Below are positions 9,692 through 19,879 of a stretch of 64,000 nucleotides of DNA, in pieces. Made by a program: the position numbers and the translations under genes. The first letter of the stretch is position 1; each line of letters starts with the position of its first letter. The DNA is from Durusdinium trenchii. Lineage: Eukaryota > Sar > Dinophyceae > Suessiales > Symbiodiniaceae. The stretch covers positions 310,470-374,469 of the forward strand of contig CAXAMN010021607.1 in the NCBI GenBank assembly GCA_963970005.1, given 5' to 3'. Below the pieces are notes generated by a model, which was given only the letters and a program-made list of their open reading frames with translations, ran no database searches and had not been told where the DNA came from.

Positions 9692-10430
9692 CAGAACAGT
9701 TTGTTGAACGAAATGCATTGTTTTTGAACACTAAAAAGAGTCCTAAAAGACATATGTTCGTGTTCAATTATGAGCGTCCTATTTTTGTAATTGTTTGTGT
9801 TTTTACAAAAGGAAATTTAGCCATAACTTGTTCTTTAAGTAAACGGCAGTTGTTAACCCGTAATTTAAACGGCAGTTGTTTGTTTTGTTATTTATTCCGT
9901 TCAAATAGTATCTTAACAAAATATGTTTTAGTGACTTTAGTATGTTCTCAAATAGACTTTGTATACTTTCAGCTCAGTTTTAGTTAAATGTTTTGCTTGT
10001 GTTTGTATATCTAAATCGCTTTCAGTTCATTTGCATAGACTTTAAAATTTGATGCTTTACTAAATGGAATTTGGTGCGTTGGTGAAATTTATTGGAGCTT
10101 GCTTTTATATTTACTTTATTTTTTGACCATCATTTTTCATTTACAACTTCAACATATTTTGATTGATCTATTTTGGAAAACTTTGCGTTTTAACACAGAA
10201 CACAAATAATCTATATGCTTAACTTGCTCTCAAAAAGTAAATTCGGACTTGGCCATAAATCTCATCTATGTTTGTTTTTACTTTACTTTTAGTTTGGATT
10301 CAATAATTTTTTCTTTTTACATTGATGTTTCACTATATAACTGCAACTTGCTTGAATGTTGAAATCTATTTTCAGTTTGTTTGAACCAGTCTTAGTAAAG
10401 TTTCATCCAATGTTACTCAGATATATGTGC
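9692..10430. other. AT-rich island without recognisable gene
   Basis: Base composition changes sharply to a strongly AT-rich sequence with many TTT and AAA runs, unlike the surrounding roughly 45-50% GC sequence. An open frame of 89 codons (9718-9987) is rich in Phe, Leu and Asn and resembles no family I know. Such composition could reflect organelle-derived DNA, but I see no cob, cox or rRNA fragment. TTTAAACGGCAGTTGTT-like motifs occur twice (9841-9877). Confidence 0.4.
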
Positions 10431-10599
10431 CATTTCACATCCACAAAGATCTTTGATCTTTCATGGAAGGCATCCTCTATCTGTGATGAGGGGCTCTTAA
10501 TGGGCAGTTCTATTTTCACAGAGATCTAGAAGATTTAGCTTTTGAGATGAACGCCTTTGTATAGGGCCTTAAAAATTCCCTAGAGACGCAGAGGGCAAC

Positions 10600-10905
10600 T
10601 TTGGAAATTTAAGCTTCTATACATATCATTTTCTATAAAAAAATCATATAGAAGTGATCGTTCCCACAGATCAATAATAGCTTTTGGAATGGACACATTC
10701 GGATAAAGCTTCTTAATATAGAAGCGATCATTCCCAGAGGGTCCCAGACATCCAGAAAGAAACCCTTTGCAATGCAAGGTTTTATAGCTCTTGAGCAGAG
10801 AAGTGGCCATTCCCAAGGACCCAGAAGAAAGCTTTTGGAGTGGCAACTTTTAGATAAGTTTTTGATATATATATATATGCATATCGAAGTGATCTCTGGT
10901 CCACA
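10600..10905. repeat. Degenerate tandem repeat, about 70-87 bp unit
   Basis: The block TAGAAGTGATCGTTCCCA occurs at about 10651 and, in variant forms, near 10721 (TAGAAGCGATCATTCCCA), 10797 (GAGAAGTGGCCATTCCCA) and 10883 (ATCGAAGTGATCTC). Between them ATAGCTTTTGGAATGG and AAAGCTTTTGGAGTGG also recur. About four diverged copies. No gene is supported. Confidence 0.65.
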
Positions 10906-11630
10906 TCTGACAGAATCACCCAAAAGGTAGGTACAGGGGGGGCGAGCGCATATGCATATTTACACACACATATAGATACAAATATTTTTTAGCACGGGAA
11001 CATATGCGCAGATTCTCTTCTCTTCGCTGTTGGAGTTCCTAGGAGTGTGCTGGGGTTGAACAGCTAATATGTATTCCCCTGGCAGTTGCCATTGGGGTGT
11101 CATTGAATGTAATTTCTCACGACCTCGATTTGATCCAACCAGTCTCAAGGAGCAGCGCGTCGCAGATAGGCAGCACCAAGCGCCGCGGAGGAAGGTTGCA
11201 GCTGCCACGTGAGTTCCTTTGCCAGCTTCGCGCGATGGTTGATGTGCGTCAGACGTGGACCGTTTCATGACATACCTTGCTCAAGGCTCAAGGTTCACAG
11301 GAGAAACAGGGCGTTTGTGTGCGCCAAGGTAGGCGTTGGGGCTCAAATAATCAGAGGCCCATGGTAGAAACCGAGCGCCCCAGAAGTGGGGCGATATGAG
11401 CCAAGCAAACTCCTCAGCAATGGATGCAGAGGCTGAGGTGAAGAAATTACACCACCGTAGACCCCAAACAGTTTGTGTTTTTCAACATCGAAACTAGAGC
11501 TTGCGACGTCCAGAGCTGGGAGACAAAGGACTGGAAGGCAGAGGCGGCCACAGCAACCCAGAGCTGGGAGACGAGTGTAGAGGATTGCAAGGCAAAGACG
11601 GACACAGCAGTACAGAGCGGGCGGACACAT
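10906..11630. other. Unassigned sequence with a dispersed repeat
   Basis: No coding family is recognisable. At 11247-11330 the stretch GACCGTTTCATGACATACCT through GTGTGCGCCA is shared, with small differences, with 17125-17178. That marks a dispersed repeat present twice in this window. Confidence 0.5.
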
Positions 11631-11683
11631 CTTAAGAAAGAATTGAGAAGCCCTGACAGTAAACCTCTTGGGGAATTATTCTT
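11626..11683 (+). repeat. Array-boundary module, copy a
   Basis: The stretch GGACACATCTTAAGAAAGAA, then TTGAGAAGCCCTGACAGTAA and an ACCTCTTGGGGAA end, recurs at 13720-13776 and in part at 14434-14480. Its first half also appears in reverse orientation at 27554-27578. Copies sit next to the ends of minisatellite arrays. Confidence 0.7.
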
Positions 11684-11689
11684 CAAGTG

Positions 11690-12580
11690 CGAACATGATG
11701 CTGGTCATGCTGCTCAATCAGCAAGGAGCTGACCGCGTGAGGACAAGAAATAGAAGCATGAGGAGCGAAGGATGTGACATGAAATTGATGTTTGGTGCCT
11801 GACGCATGCCCTGAGACTGTCACAAAATCCAATCCGGTCATTCATGGAACGCTTGCCCGAAAGCGAAAACAAAGCTGAGAGAGTTACACAGTGTGGCAGG
11901 AATGCACTCCCGGAGACAGTCCGGCAGAAAACAGCAGCGCAGGCACCAGGCAAAAAGACAGAAGTCGCACGGGAGACAAATGCATAGAAATGCTACATGG
12001 CCAGCGGAAAAGGGCGGCAGCACCAGTGTAGAAAGCTGCATGGCCAGCGGAAAGGGTGGACACCAGCAGTGACAGACCTGGAAAACAAATGAATAGAATG
12101 TTGCATCGCCAGCGGAAAAGGGCGGACACCCAACAGTGACAGACCTGGGAGACTGATGCATGGCCGACGGAAAAGGGCGGACACAGCAGTGACAGACCTG
12201 GGAGACAAATGAATAGAAATGCTGCATTGCCTGCGGAAAAGGGCGGACACCAGCAGTGAAACACCTGGGAGACAAATGAATAGAAATGCTACCTGGCCAA
12301 CAGGGCGGACACCAGCAGTAACGGACCTGGGAAACAGATGAATAGACATGTTTCATGGCCAACGGACAAGGGCGGACACCACCACTAACAGACCTGAAAG
12401 ACAAATGAATAGAAATGCTACATGGCACCAGCAGTGATGGACCTGGGAGACAAATGAATAGAAATGCTTCATGGCCAATAGACACCAATGACAGACCTGG
12501 GAGACAAAAGAATAGAAGTGCTACATGGCCAGCGGAAAAGGGCGGACACCACCAGTGACAGGCTGGGAGACACATGAATC
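11690..12580. repeat. Segmental duplication, left copy, ending in a 67-bp minisatellite
   Basis: 11700-11970 (GAGCTGACCGCGTGAGGACA through ACAGCAGCGCAGGCACCAGG) is repeated at 12588-12930. Both copies then enter a 67-bp minisatellite, here about 11971-12578, with unit core GGGAGACAAATGAATAGAAA, TGCTACATGGCCAGCGGAAA and AGGGCGGACACCAGCAGTGA. About nine units, several truncated. Long open frames on the minus strand (for example 11838-12575) come from the repeat and are not supported as proteins. Confidence 0.82.
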
Positions 12581-13727
12581 AATCAGCGGGGAGCTGACCA
12601 CGTGAGGACAAGAAATAAAAGCATGGGGAGCGAAGGATGCGACATGAAATTGATTTTTGGCGCGTGACGTACGCCCTCCGTCCCAACTGAACAGAGAGAT
12701 CGCTGCCACGCCGCCGAAAATCAATCCGGTCTTTCATCCAACGCTTGCCCGAAAAGGAAAACAAAGCGGAGAGAGTTACACAGTGTGGCAGGAATGCAAT
12801 CCCGGAGACAGTCACGCACCCCTTTCAAAGGAGCAAGAACCTTTCACAGGTGAACCTGTTCCAGCGGACAGGGCAGAAAACAGCAGCGCAGGCACCAAAC
12901 CTGAAAGGCAAAAAGAAAGAAATCACATGGGAGACAAATAATAGAAATGCTACATGGCCAGCGGAAAAGGGCGGCAGCACCAGCGACAGACCCGGGAAAC
13001 AAATGAACAGAAATGCTGCATGGCCAGCGGAACAAATGAATAGAAATGCTTCATGGCCAACGGACAAGGGCGGACATCACCAGTGTGAATAGAAATGCTA
13101 CATGGCCAGCGCCCAAGGGCGGACACCAGCAGTGACAGATGTGGCAGACAAATGAATAGAAATGCTACATGGCCAGCAAAAAAGGGCGGACACCACCAGT
13201 GACAGGCCTGGGAGACAAATGAATAGAAATGCTGCATGGCCATCGGAAAAGGGCGGACACCAGCAGTGACAGACCTGGGAAACAAATGAATAGACATGTT
13301 GCATCGCCAGCGGAAAAGGGCGGACACCGCAGACTGGGAGACAAATTAATAGAAATGTTGCATGGCCAACGGAAAAGGGCGGACACCACCAATGACAGAC
13401 CTGGAAGACAAATGAATAGAAATGCTACATGGCCAGCGGAAAAGGGCGGACAGCAGCGGTAACAGACCTGGGAGACAAACGAATAGAAATGCTACATGGC
13501 CGGCGAAAAGGGCGGACGCCAGCAGTGACAGACCTGGGAGACAAATGCATAGAAATGCTACACGACCAGCGAAAAAGGGCGGACACCACCAGTGACAGAT
13601 TTGGGGGACAAACGACTAGAAATGCTGCATGGTCACCGGAAAAGGGCGGACACCAGCAGTGACAGACCTGGGAGACAAATGAATAGAAATGCTCGGACAC
13701 CAGCAGTGACACAAAGGGCGGACACAT
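12581..13727. repeat. Segmental duplication, right copy, with longer 67-bp minisatellite
   Basis: The unique part 12588-12928 parallels 11707-11970, with an extra piece (CGTCCCAACTGAACAGAGAG) absent from the left copy. The array 12929-13727 has about twelve 67-bp units of the same type. Individual units vary in the residual GCCAGCGG / GCCAACGG / GCCATCGG position, so higher-order comparison is possible. Confidence 0.82.
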
Positions 13728-13776
13728 CTTAAGAAAGAATTGAGAACCCCTAACAGTAAACTGGTTGGCGAAAAAG
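13720..13776 (+). repeat. Array-boundary module, copy b
   Basis: GGCGGACACATCTTAAGAAA, then GAATTGAGAACCCCTAACAG and TAAACTGGTTGGCGAA. It is nearly identical to copy a and separates the 67-bp array from the following GGGAGACAA array. Confidence 0.75.
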
Positions 13777-14432
13777 TGGGGGACAAATGCAAGGAAGTGG
13801 GAGGCAAGCCGGCCGGAAACCCGACTACAAGCACCCAGCCTGGGAGACAAATGAAAAGAAGTGGGAGACAAATGAAGGGAGACAAATGAAAGGAAGTGGG
13901 AGACAAGCCAGCCGGGAACCGGACCAGAAGCACCCAGCCTGAAAAGAAGTGGGAGACAAATGAAAGGAAGCCGGCCGGGAACCCGACCACAAAGGAAGTG
14001 GGAGACAAGCCAGCCGGGAACCCGACCACAAGCACCCAGCCTGGGAGACAAATGAAAAGAAGTGGGAGACAAATGAAAGGAAGTGGGAGACAAGCCGGCC
14101 GGGAACCCGACCACAAGCACCTACCCTGGGAGACAATGAAAAGAAGTGGGAGACAAATGAAAAGAAGTGGGAGACAAATGAAAGGAAGTGGGAGACAAGC
14201 CAGCCGGGAACCCGACCACAAGCACCCAGCCTGAGAGACAAATGAAAAGAACTGGAGACAATTGAAAAGAAGTGGGAGACAAATGAAAAGAAGTGGGAAA
14301 CAAATGAAAGGAAGTCGGAGACAAGCCAGCACCCAGCCTGGGAAACAAATGAAAAGAACTGGGAGACAAATGAGGAAGTGGGAGACAAGCCGGCCGGGAA
14401 CCCGACCAGACCATCCAGCACCAAGGCGACCA
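13777..14432. repeat. GGGAGACAA minisatellite, 17-18-bp core in about 85-bp higher-order units
   Basis: The core AAGTGGGAGACAAATGAAAG repeats, punctuated by AAGCCGGCCGGGAACCCGAC and CACAAGCACCCAGCCTG every 80-110 bases, so there is a two-level structure. The purine-rich strand is plus. The 328-codon minus-strand frame 13616-14602 and the shorter plus frames are translations of the repeat and are not annotated as genes. Confidence 0.82.
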
Positions 14433-14433
14433 T

Positions 14434-14480
14434 TCTTTAAAGCATTGAGAACCCCTAACAGTAAACTGTTTGGGGAATAA
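14434..14480 (+). repeat. Array-boundary module, copy c
   Basis: CATTGAGAACCCCTAACAGT followed by AAACTGTTTGGGGAATAAA closes the GGGAGACAA array and matches copies a and b over this part. The CTTAAGAAAG half is changed to CTTTAAAG. Confidence 0.7.
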
Positions 14481-14510
14481 AAGGAAAGAAGATACCACCC
14501 CATCATCAAT

Positions 14511-15718
14511 GAGCCGACAACCCAAAACCAAGAGAAACGACGAAGAAAATGAAGCAGAGAAGAAAGACAGACGCAGAGAGAGCTTTTCCCAGCGCAGCCC
14601 ACGCAACCCAGCTCCTACAAAACCTACACCAAAGAACACCAAAAAGGGAAAGAACCACGATGGAAGCAGCAGCAAGCCTCTGTAGAGGAGCGCGCGCTAC
14701 AAGCACAGACGCCGCAGACCGCCAAGAAGCCAGCGACTACATCTAAAGAAGCCACAGGCAGACCTGAACAGGCAGCTTTGCAGAGCAGATCACAGTAGCG
14801 CAGCAGATACTCACCAAAATGCAACAATCCATGGAAAGCGCAGAGCTGCCACCATACGTCTAGGACATACAACAACAAATCATCGACCTACAAGAAAACT
14901 TACAACATCTTGAGAAACAAGCAGAGACGCTCACCACAGACATCAGGGATGTCGACGTCCTAGCCCAGCATGTCCACGACACGCTCTACTCCCACCAACA
15001 GAGAGAAGTTGCCAACCAAACAGTGGCAAAAGGCTGGCCACAGGAACTCACGGAGGCAGAGCGGGACAGTGTCCTGTAGTGGTACATGCACAAGGCGGGG
15101 GTTGAAGGACAGTGCGCAATACAACTTCGGACGATACCGCAGATCACCAATTTCCATCCTCCACTGGAACACCAAGCCAAACATACCTTTGAAGCATACA
15201 TCTACAAGCACTACAACAAGCGCCGCCCAGCAACAACCTGGGACTCCAACAACAAAACAGCCTACTTTGGCAAGTAGCCGCGAAGAATCACCTTTACGCC
15301 GCAAACCAGTGACATGGAAAGAGAAATCAATCTTGCAGTTCAGGCTGCTTTGCGCATCGTGACAAAAAGTGAGGCAAGCAACCTTGCGAACACATGGAAC
15401 AAAATCACAGTGATGTGGCAAGACAAAGTAGCTGTGAGAACAGATGACAACGCTGCGAGACAAGAGACCTCTACCTCCACATTCACAAAGAGTACTTCGA
15501 CGTCATCAACGACTATTGGACAAAAGGCTGGGAGGAAGCAAACAGCAGAACCAAACGCCCCAGATACAAGTACTGTTCGCGGTCCTCGCTTGTGGTCTAT
15601 GGTGACAATTTTTCGAGCCCTGCCGCTGCGCAGAAAGAAGGTGTTGGCAAGATCAAACATCTTTCAGGGAGGCTTCTTTGGCGCAGGAGAGGCAGGGAAG
15701 AGATTTAAGGAGCATTGA
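14511..15718 (+). pseudogene. LINE ORF1-like relic: basic N-terminus and coiled coil
   Basis: The frame 14470-14685 is very basic and Arg/Lys-rich (MSRQPKTKRNDEENEAEKKD). After frame changes, about 14862-15078 reads DIQQQIIDLQENLQHLEKQA and on through AETLTTDIRDVDVLAQHVHD, a heptad-like coiled coil. The frame then continues through REVANQTVAKGWP and, beyond a TAG near 15078, WYMHKAGVEGQCAIQLRTIP to about 15276. A further frame (15314-15718) reads INLAVQAALRIVTKSEASNL. A basic head, coiled coil and nucleic-acid-binding body is the layout of L1-type ORF1 proteins. That family call is an inference from architecture. Several stops and frameshifts make it a relic. No endonuclease/RT follows it here. 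Confidence 0.45.
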
Positions 15719-17124
15719 TGCGATGACGAAACCTACGGATCTTGGCGCAAAGGTCCTCTCAGGTACAAAAATGAGGGTGTTCTTCATCGGTTTGACGAGG
15801 GTGAAGAATTTGGGAAAGGAGAATTTGAGACTGAGAAAGCAAAACAGGAAGCAACTCAACCACTGCAAACCAACTGGCAAAGAAACTTGACAGATTGACG
15901 CTCAGTGCGTTGCTGGAAAATGTCGCCTTGGGCCACGCCGCGCAACGAAATTCGCTTGGGGCAAACCATCACGGTCCCATGCGTGATCGTCTTGTTCATG
16001 GTGATTGGAGTTGGATTGAAAGATGGATGAGCAGTTGGTGATTCCAGAACTAAGCAGAGAAGGAGCAAGGGAAGGCGGCAAGATCCAAGCAGTCCACCAA
16101 GGAGGTCGGTGCCAATGACTGGTATGAAGACATGCCAGTAGAGAATGGCCCAAACGAATGGGATGCGAGTCGAGGTTGGTTTGTGAGGGGGCGGTTAGCA
16201 TGGGCAGGTGACCCAGGATAGCCGTTCAATCAGGTGGTGACCTCGCTACCACCAGGGCTTCGAGAAAAAGAGGAAGAGGAGGAAGAAGAAGGAGATCTGT
16301 GAGGATTGCGCGAAGTTGGACAGCTCCATTTCCACATTCGAACGGTGAGGTTGGAAAGAGAAGAAAATGATGTGGAACCCGAGGCTCCAGAGTTCGGGAG
16401 ACACCAGCCTGTGTATGGACCGGATGATTCGAACTCGTTGCAGAGGTAGAGGCCTTCAAGTCTATCTGCTCGAAAAGGGCAAACAGTTCAGAGAGATGAA
16501 GAGACGAGATCAAACAGACGACGCACTTCAAGATGGTGTTGACGGTTTGATGAAGCGTTTCATCGATGTGCAGAGAGGTGGACCAACAGCAAGGAAGAGG
16601 ATCATCAACTACATCTGGTGAAAGAAGGGCGTGAAGACCAGAGTGGCCCGAAGTGAAGATGGCCAGATGGATGACTTATGGCGCCATGGGGGCGCTGGGA
16701 ATGACAAGGTCGAATTGAAGGGCCCCACGCATGAAGACAAGCAGAAATAGCTGTAACTGTAGCAGGCCCAACTGAAGAAGACTACGAAGTAGAGAACGAG
16801 ATTGAAGGCAGCAAAGAAAAAAAGGGGGAAAAGGAAAGAACGAGTCAAAACTTGAAGCAAAAAGGAAAGAGAACGACGAAGTAAAGCGGCCGGGCCTTAC
16901 AACACCAAAGGCCATGGTAAGGCGAAAGGAAAGAAGAGAGAGAGAGAGAGAGCGCGCAGCTAGAAGTTAGAAGATGAAAGCTGGATGCAGTGGCATTTTG
17001 GCCACGGGAACTCACGAATGGATTGAAGCCAAGTAGACCCACGATATCGAAGCGGTTTCCCCATAAGTGGTGATCTTGGAGACACGCATTTCAGCATTTC
17101 TGTCGAAAAGGCAGGGTGTCAGAC
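15719..17124. other. Degenerate coding-like sequence, unidentified
   Basis: The plus strand is purine-rich, with short fragments that look coding in changing frames: YGSWRKGPLRYKNEGVLHRF (near 15730), EDMPVENGPNEWDASRGWF (near 16125) and MKRFIDVQRGGPTARKRIIN (near 16550). No motif of a known family is visible. It may be the remainder of the retroelement that supplied the preceding ORF1-like relic. A GA run (16937-16955) lies near the end. Confidence 0.3.
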
Positions 17125-17178
17125 ATGGACCGTTTCATGACGTGCCTTGCCCAAGGCTCGAGGTTGTGTGCGCCAGTG
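17125..17178 (+). repeat. Dispersed repeat, second copy of 11247-11330
   Basis: CATGGACCGTTTCATGACGT, GCCTTGCCCAAGGCTCGAGG and TTGTGTGCGCCA match the earlier copy with about 20 intervening bases missing. Confidence 0.6.
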
Positions 17179-19463
17179 GATGTTTTCAATTTAGATGTGC
17201 TATCAGAACTTGAGACTTGAGGGCACTGAAGGGCCTCATGTGTGGGCGGCTTGATTGGCCCCCGCCGGCACGGTGTACTTGCATGGCTGACATGGCAAGC
17301 ATATTGTAACTCGATCGGCGCTTCCTGCTACAGCCAGGAGACCAACTTCCTCATCAGGCAGCTCCTCCAGTTCATCGTCTTCATCTACGAAGCGACCTCA
17401 AAAAGAAATAAGGGAGAGTAAAACTTTGTAACAATAGAAAACCGCTGCCTTTCTCCAAGCAGTGTGGTCACACTAAAGGTTCGCGCCAGCAACGCAGATG
17501 TGAATGGCAGTCACACTGCCGCTGGAATTGACCTGCTTTTGCATGTCTTGTGCCTCGCGTCGAGGTTCGCGCGGTGGTGCCATTGCCCTGCACGCCCGCA
17601 TAACCCCAACGCATGTGCAGCTCCTTCGGAAACTCATGCACCACACAAGGAACAAAGCGCTTTACATGTACTTGCCCGCCGCGACTATTTGTTGCCGCTG
17701 CCAGCTGCCGGCAAGACTATGTTTTGGGTTAACCTGTGTCGGTTCCGTATCATCCGGGGGCCCCTCATCCCAACACTTGTCGTCTGCGGTGCAAATCAGG
17801 TTGCGCACTTGCACCCAACCAGCGAAAGTGCCAACGACGCCACACCGGTGGTGGACAATTGGGGCCGTGCTGTGCAGAATCGCCTTCGAATCGCCTTCGC
17901 AACGGGCGCAATCTCGCCGACCTGTCGTGAAGGCAGCCCAGGTCAACTGGCGCACTTTGGTCGGCTTGGGTTGTTGCCCTGAGTTTCCCTGTGTGCTTCA
18001 GGAGTTGGGAGGTTCAGCTGACATGCTGTGGTCGGCCGGCTCTTGCGCGGGTTTCCCCGGTGTTTGCTTGGTCGGGAGTTGGGAGGTTCTGTTGACGTGC
18101 CGTGGTGGGATTCGGCCTTTGCTCAATATTTCAGTAGAAAAATTGTCTGTTCCAACCATACGAACGAAAAATCGTTCAAGGCATTGGATGCTCTTGCGTG
18201 TGGGCTGACCGAACACAACAATGGCCACTCAAAGAACCTGAATGGCTGGCCAGCCCCTGCGCGGCTGCGCGGGGAGATTGTAAGTATCGCCATTGGGTTT
18301 TGTTCCGAACTTGTTGCAGACATTTCCTACACTGAGGCCCGAAGTGGTGAGAATGCCTCAAAAACCTGGGCCTAGCAGGTGAACACACATGCTGCATGTC
18401 TTGACGCAAGCAAAGACCTTGACCAGCAGCCATTGAATCGGCCAGGAGAGCTTTGAAGCAGCGGCGCATTACCTTCTTTTTGAGATAAGACCCGCTCGTA
18501 TGTGGTCTTTTTCGAAGTGTTGCGCGACTTGTGTGTAAAACATCCTCTACGGCTAGCTGCCTGTGACAATTCGATCGAGTTGAATCGAGTCGCTAAGTTT
18601 TTCGAGGATTGTGTTGCAACACTTCCTGCCTACGCCCTGATCCGAAGAGACAAACCCACAGAAGTTGCTTCCAGTGTTTTGCTTCTTATCGACGTCAGCC
18701 TGTGTGGTTGATGCACGAGCCTTGGGGTCATGGCAGGCATAATTCGATCTTGTGGGGACGGACAGCCTTTGGGCAACATGTACAGAGCTAAGCTGAACTA
18801 TATATTGTTTTTGTAGTTCACAACTTTCGGCTGGATGGGGTCAGCCAAAAGTTTCGATTGCTTGTGGTCCACAATGCAGGGACTTTTTCAGAAACGCGTG
18901 TGTAGGCATGTGCAGTTGAGTCGTTACGAACAGCATAGGTGCTCATTTTGGCATGCCTTTCTTATTTGAGCCCGCAGCAAGACCTGTTTTTGTGGCAAAA
19001 GAATCGACACAAATTGGGTGGACATGCACATCATGACTATGGTAGTCGTGAATTGACATTATTTATTTATTGTTTTTTTTTTTCTCTCTCTCTCTCTCTC
19101 TACACATATAGAGAACAAAGGTATAAGGAGTGGAGCAGTGGCCATGTATGGGCAGCCTGCGCAGCGAGCGCAAAGCCAGGCTTTGATCTCCTAGCCCTTA
19201 CTGTTTCGCTGCTCTTTCAGCATTTGAATTGATACGAATTGATCCTCTGACTAACATTTTGCCTGCCTCCCATATACGGTAAAATCCTCAATTTTGAGTG
19301 ATCCACGATCTTTCAAGGGTTTTTGTTGGCAGATGCCAGACCATCTGAGCCTGACATTTGCGGTAACAGCCTCCAGGCGTTGGCTGGGATATTCTACGGC
19401 TTGGCCCAGCAAGGCATGAAACGAGCCAGAAGATCTTGAATGTGTTTAGATACAGTGATAGAC
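17179..19463. other. Unassigned region, no supported gene
   Basis: Several overlapping open frames between 17464 and 18230 are in GC-rich DNA and look like chance frames, with no domain. An internal tandem duplication of about 85 bp (GGAGTTGGGAGGTTC, GTTGACGTGC-like) lies at 18000-18110. CAAGCAGTGTGGTCACACTA at 17456-17475 resembles 36947-36965. A poly-T plus (CT)n run lies at 19070-19100. Confidence 0.4.
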
Positions 19464-19468
19464 AGTGG
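19464..19468. repeat. Target site duplication (AGTGG), left
   Basis: AGTGG immediately precedes the left LTR, which begins TGACAG as the right LTR does. The partner AGTGG is at 27165-27169. A second AGTGG at 19497-19501 is an alternative boundary. Confidence 0.55.
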
Positions 19469-19626
19469 TGACAGACCCAACGAGGTTTCGTCTGTCAGTG
19501 GTCATGACGCCATCGCAACACGGTCGTTTTCTCCATAGCTGAAAGGGGGGCTCGTACCGGTATGTAGCGGATATTCACATATCCTCATGAACTTCTACTG
19601 ACACAAATCGATGCATGCTTTTCACA
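19469..19626 (-). repeat. 3' LTR of minus-strand Copia (left)
   Basis: From CAACACGGTCGTTTTCTCCA to GCATGCTTTTCACA it matches the right LTR almost perfectly. The outer part, 19475-19515, holds about 41 extra bases absent from the right LTR. They include an inverted pair ACAGAC / GTCTGT and a second AGTGG. Confidence 0.8.
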
Positions 19627-19637
19627 CATCCCTTTTT
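19627..19637 (-). promoter_or_regulatory. Polypurine tract
   Basis: On the minus strand AAAAAGGGATG directly precedes the TGTGAAAAGC start of the 3' LTR, the position and composition of a plus-strand primer site. Confidence 0.7.
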
Positions 19638-19645
19638 GATTTGTG

Positions 19646-19879
19646 TCATCTTCGGATCTTTGACTTGTTCATTCGAAAACACGAACCAAAACACACGCAA
19701 ACCACCAACAACCACAAAACAAACTCCAATAATCCTCCTTTCTTGGCCTTTCCAATCCATTGGAGGACTGTGGGATCCTCCTTCAGCTTCATCTTTCCAT
19801 ACATCATCACTTTCCTCAGGAGGTCCATTTTTGCTCCAAGCTTCGTCAACCCGTCGACCAGCATGTGATCTGTTGGCAG
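19646..19879 (-). CDS. pol: End of Pol after RNase H with hydrophobic C-terminal tail
   Basis: It continues the RNase H frame after a single TAG at 19880-19882. Reading on gives LPTDHMLVDGLTKLGAKMDL, the normal Copia end (xxTxxxLADxLTK). The TAG stands where a Trp (IRW-L) is usual. After KEDPTVLQWIGKAKK comes GGLLEFVLWLLVVCVCFGSC (19735-19676), then FRMNKSKIRR and a stop. A roughly 20-residue hydrophobic run between basic residues fits a tail anchor. It is in the same reading frame as 19880-20680, so only the one stop separates them. Confidence 0.7.
   Translation of the reverse strand: MPTDHMLVDGLTKLGAKMDLLRKVMMYGKMKLKEDPTVLQWIGKAKKGGLLEFVLWLLVVCVCFGSCFRMNKSKIRR

Noticed and set aside
9718-9987. 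89-codon frame in the AT-rich island as a possible organelle gene fragment
   Set aside because: No resemblance to cob, cox1, cox3 or plastid proteins; composition alone explains the open frame's residue use.
11838-12575. A 245-codon minus-strand open frame
   Set aside because: Translation of the 67-bp minisatellite; other frames of the same array are equally open.
13616-14602. A 328-codon minus-strand open frame rich in Ser, Phe, Leu and Pro
   Set aside because: It is the translation of the GGGAGACAA minisatellite and its flank; the residues repeat with the DNA unit and no domain is present.
16985-17000. Possible dinoflagellate spliced-leader relic (GGCATTTTGGCCACGG)
   Set aside because: It matches only part of the leader core (CATTTTGGCTCAAG) and does not precede a gene; no convincing relic was seen anywhere in the window.
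17464-18230. Overlapping open frames in GC-rich DNA
   Set aside because: No motif, no codon pattern, frames open on both strands; chance frames in GC-rich sequence are likely.
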